From Gammaproteobacteria bacterium (GTDB lineage: Bacteria > Pseudomonadota > Gammaproteobacteria > Arenicellales > DRJH01), in assembly GCA_011052285.1 (NCBI GenBank), contig DRJH01000422.1:1-5967 (forward strand): 5,967 nucleotides of DNA, read 5' to 3'. Both the position numbers and the translations under genes were made by a program. Below the pieces are notes generated by a model. That model worked only from the letters and a program-made list of their open reading frames with translations. It did no database searches and was not told the origin of the DNA. Shown here one piece after another: positions 5,595 through 5,967 of this stretch (position 1 is its first letter; each line of letters starts with the position of its first letter).

Positions 5595-5967
5595 TTATTT
5601 TTCACCAGCGGCCAATTGGAGCAAGGTCGCAGCCATGACAATGACCGCTCTTGCATCCATCGGGCCCCACTCAATCGAAGCTGAGACCTCGTCTGCGTGC
5701 CGTGCCGGATGGGTCAGTACCGTGACCGCCCTTCGGATGAGACGTAGCCGCTCTTCTTTACCCATTGAACGCGTAGCTTTAAACCAGGATTTTACTACCT
5801 CATCAAGCTGATATTGGTCATCGCTCAAAGCCTTGGATAAAGATTCCATAACATCACGGCACGCACCGACCGAATCCCGGAAATTCCCTTTGTTCGTGTG
5901 CTCGTATGTCATAAGGGGCGATTCCGGAGCTTCCCGCCGTACGTAGCCAAGAAAGGGGACTGACGTA
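5595..5967 (-). CDS. Unrecognised protein, C-terminal part (N-terminus beyond right edge)
   Basis: The frame is open from the right edge for 124 codons to TAA at 5595-5597. An internal ATG at 5912 could start a 105-residue protein, but no good ribosome site precedes it and the upstream codons (VPFLGYVRREAPESPLM) look like ordinary protein, so I favour a longer gene cut by the window. The visible part is mostly helical: NFRDSVGACRDVMESLSKAL near its start, KEERLRLIRRAVTVLTHPARH in the middle, and MDARAVIVMAATLLQLAAG at the end. The layout (N-terminal 'FRDSV.A...MESL' helix, central His, final hydrophobic helix) loosely recalls abortive-infection C-terminal/HEPN-like proteins. The RAVTVLTH stretch would match R-x6-H but lacks the usual polar residue after Arg. 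I do not assign a family. It lies upstream of, and in the same direction as, the ATPase-Schlafen pair and may belong to the same system. Confidence 0.65.
   Translation of the reverse strand, partial: TSVPFLGYVRREAPESPLMTYEHTNKGNFRDSVGACRDVMESLSKALSDDQYQLDEVVKSWFKATRSMGKEERLRLIRRAVTVLTHPARHADEVSASIEWGPMDARAVIVMAATLLQLAAGEK

Noticed and set aside
1..5967. CRISPR arrays, tRNA/rRNA genes, insertion sequences with transposase
   Set aside because: No direct-repeat arrays, no cloverleaf or conserved rRNA sequence and no transposase motifs were seen on either strand.

Overview
This window comes from a bacterial chromosome or large mobile element and looks like part of a defence island. All supported genes lie on the minus strand, so the text below reads from high to low coordinates. 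Base composition is mixed: the segment below about 1900 is visibly AT-rich, while 2230-5356 is moderately GC-rich, which suggests parts of different origin. The start codons (GTG and ATG), the strong AGGAGGT-type ribosome sites and the protein families fit a Gram-negative bacterium, possibly a proteobacterium. Nothing in the window fixes the taxon.

Right edge (5595-5967): the C-terminal part of an unrecognised protein, whose frame stays open to the edge. Next is a 238-base gap (5357-5594) with a possible extended -10 promoter, a small inverted repeat and a hairpin just before a textbook ribosome site. Then comes a tightly coupled pair. The first gene is a 626-residue SMC/RecN-like ATPase with a long coiled coil (3476-5356), which resembles the ATPase part of TrlF-type proteins but has no N-terminal PHP domain. 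The second is a 418-residue protein with a Schlafen/AlbA_2 domain and a GHKL-type ATPase domain (2227-3483), whose start overlaps the ATPase stop by 8 bases. A short ORF beginning at a TGATG junction (2144-2227) may be the stub of a third gene in that operon.

Centre (about 1793-2184): a decayed scar. It holds a fragment of a RhuM-family protein that ends in an apparent one-base frameshift, followed by a protein tail interrupted by three in-frame stop codons. The tail ends two bases before the next intact gene. An inverted repeat lies near the seam.

Left part (1-1790): a second, separate two-gene module. An OLD/AAA_21-like ATPase (498-1790) is followed after 4 bases by a DUF4276-like protein (1-493, cut by the window edge) that shows the Glu and Asp-x-Asp signature of a Toprim nuclease fold. 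This is the architecture of a split ATPase-plus-Toprim anti-phage system, comparable in logic to OLD, Gabija or PARIS.

The best reading is two ATP-driven defence-like modules side by side, separated by relics of other mobile or defence genes. The most notable points are the PHP-less TrlF-like/Schlafen pair with its possible truncated third gene, and the ATPase-DUF4276 pair. The functions proposed are inferred from motifs and gene order and were not tested here.
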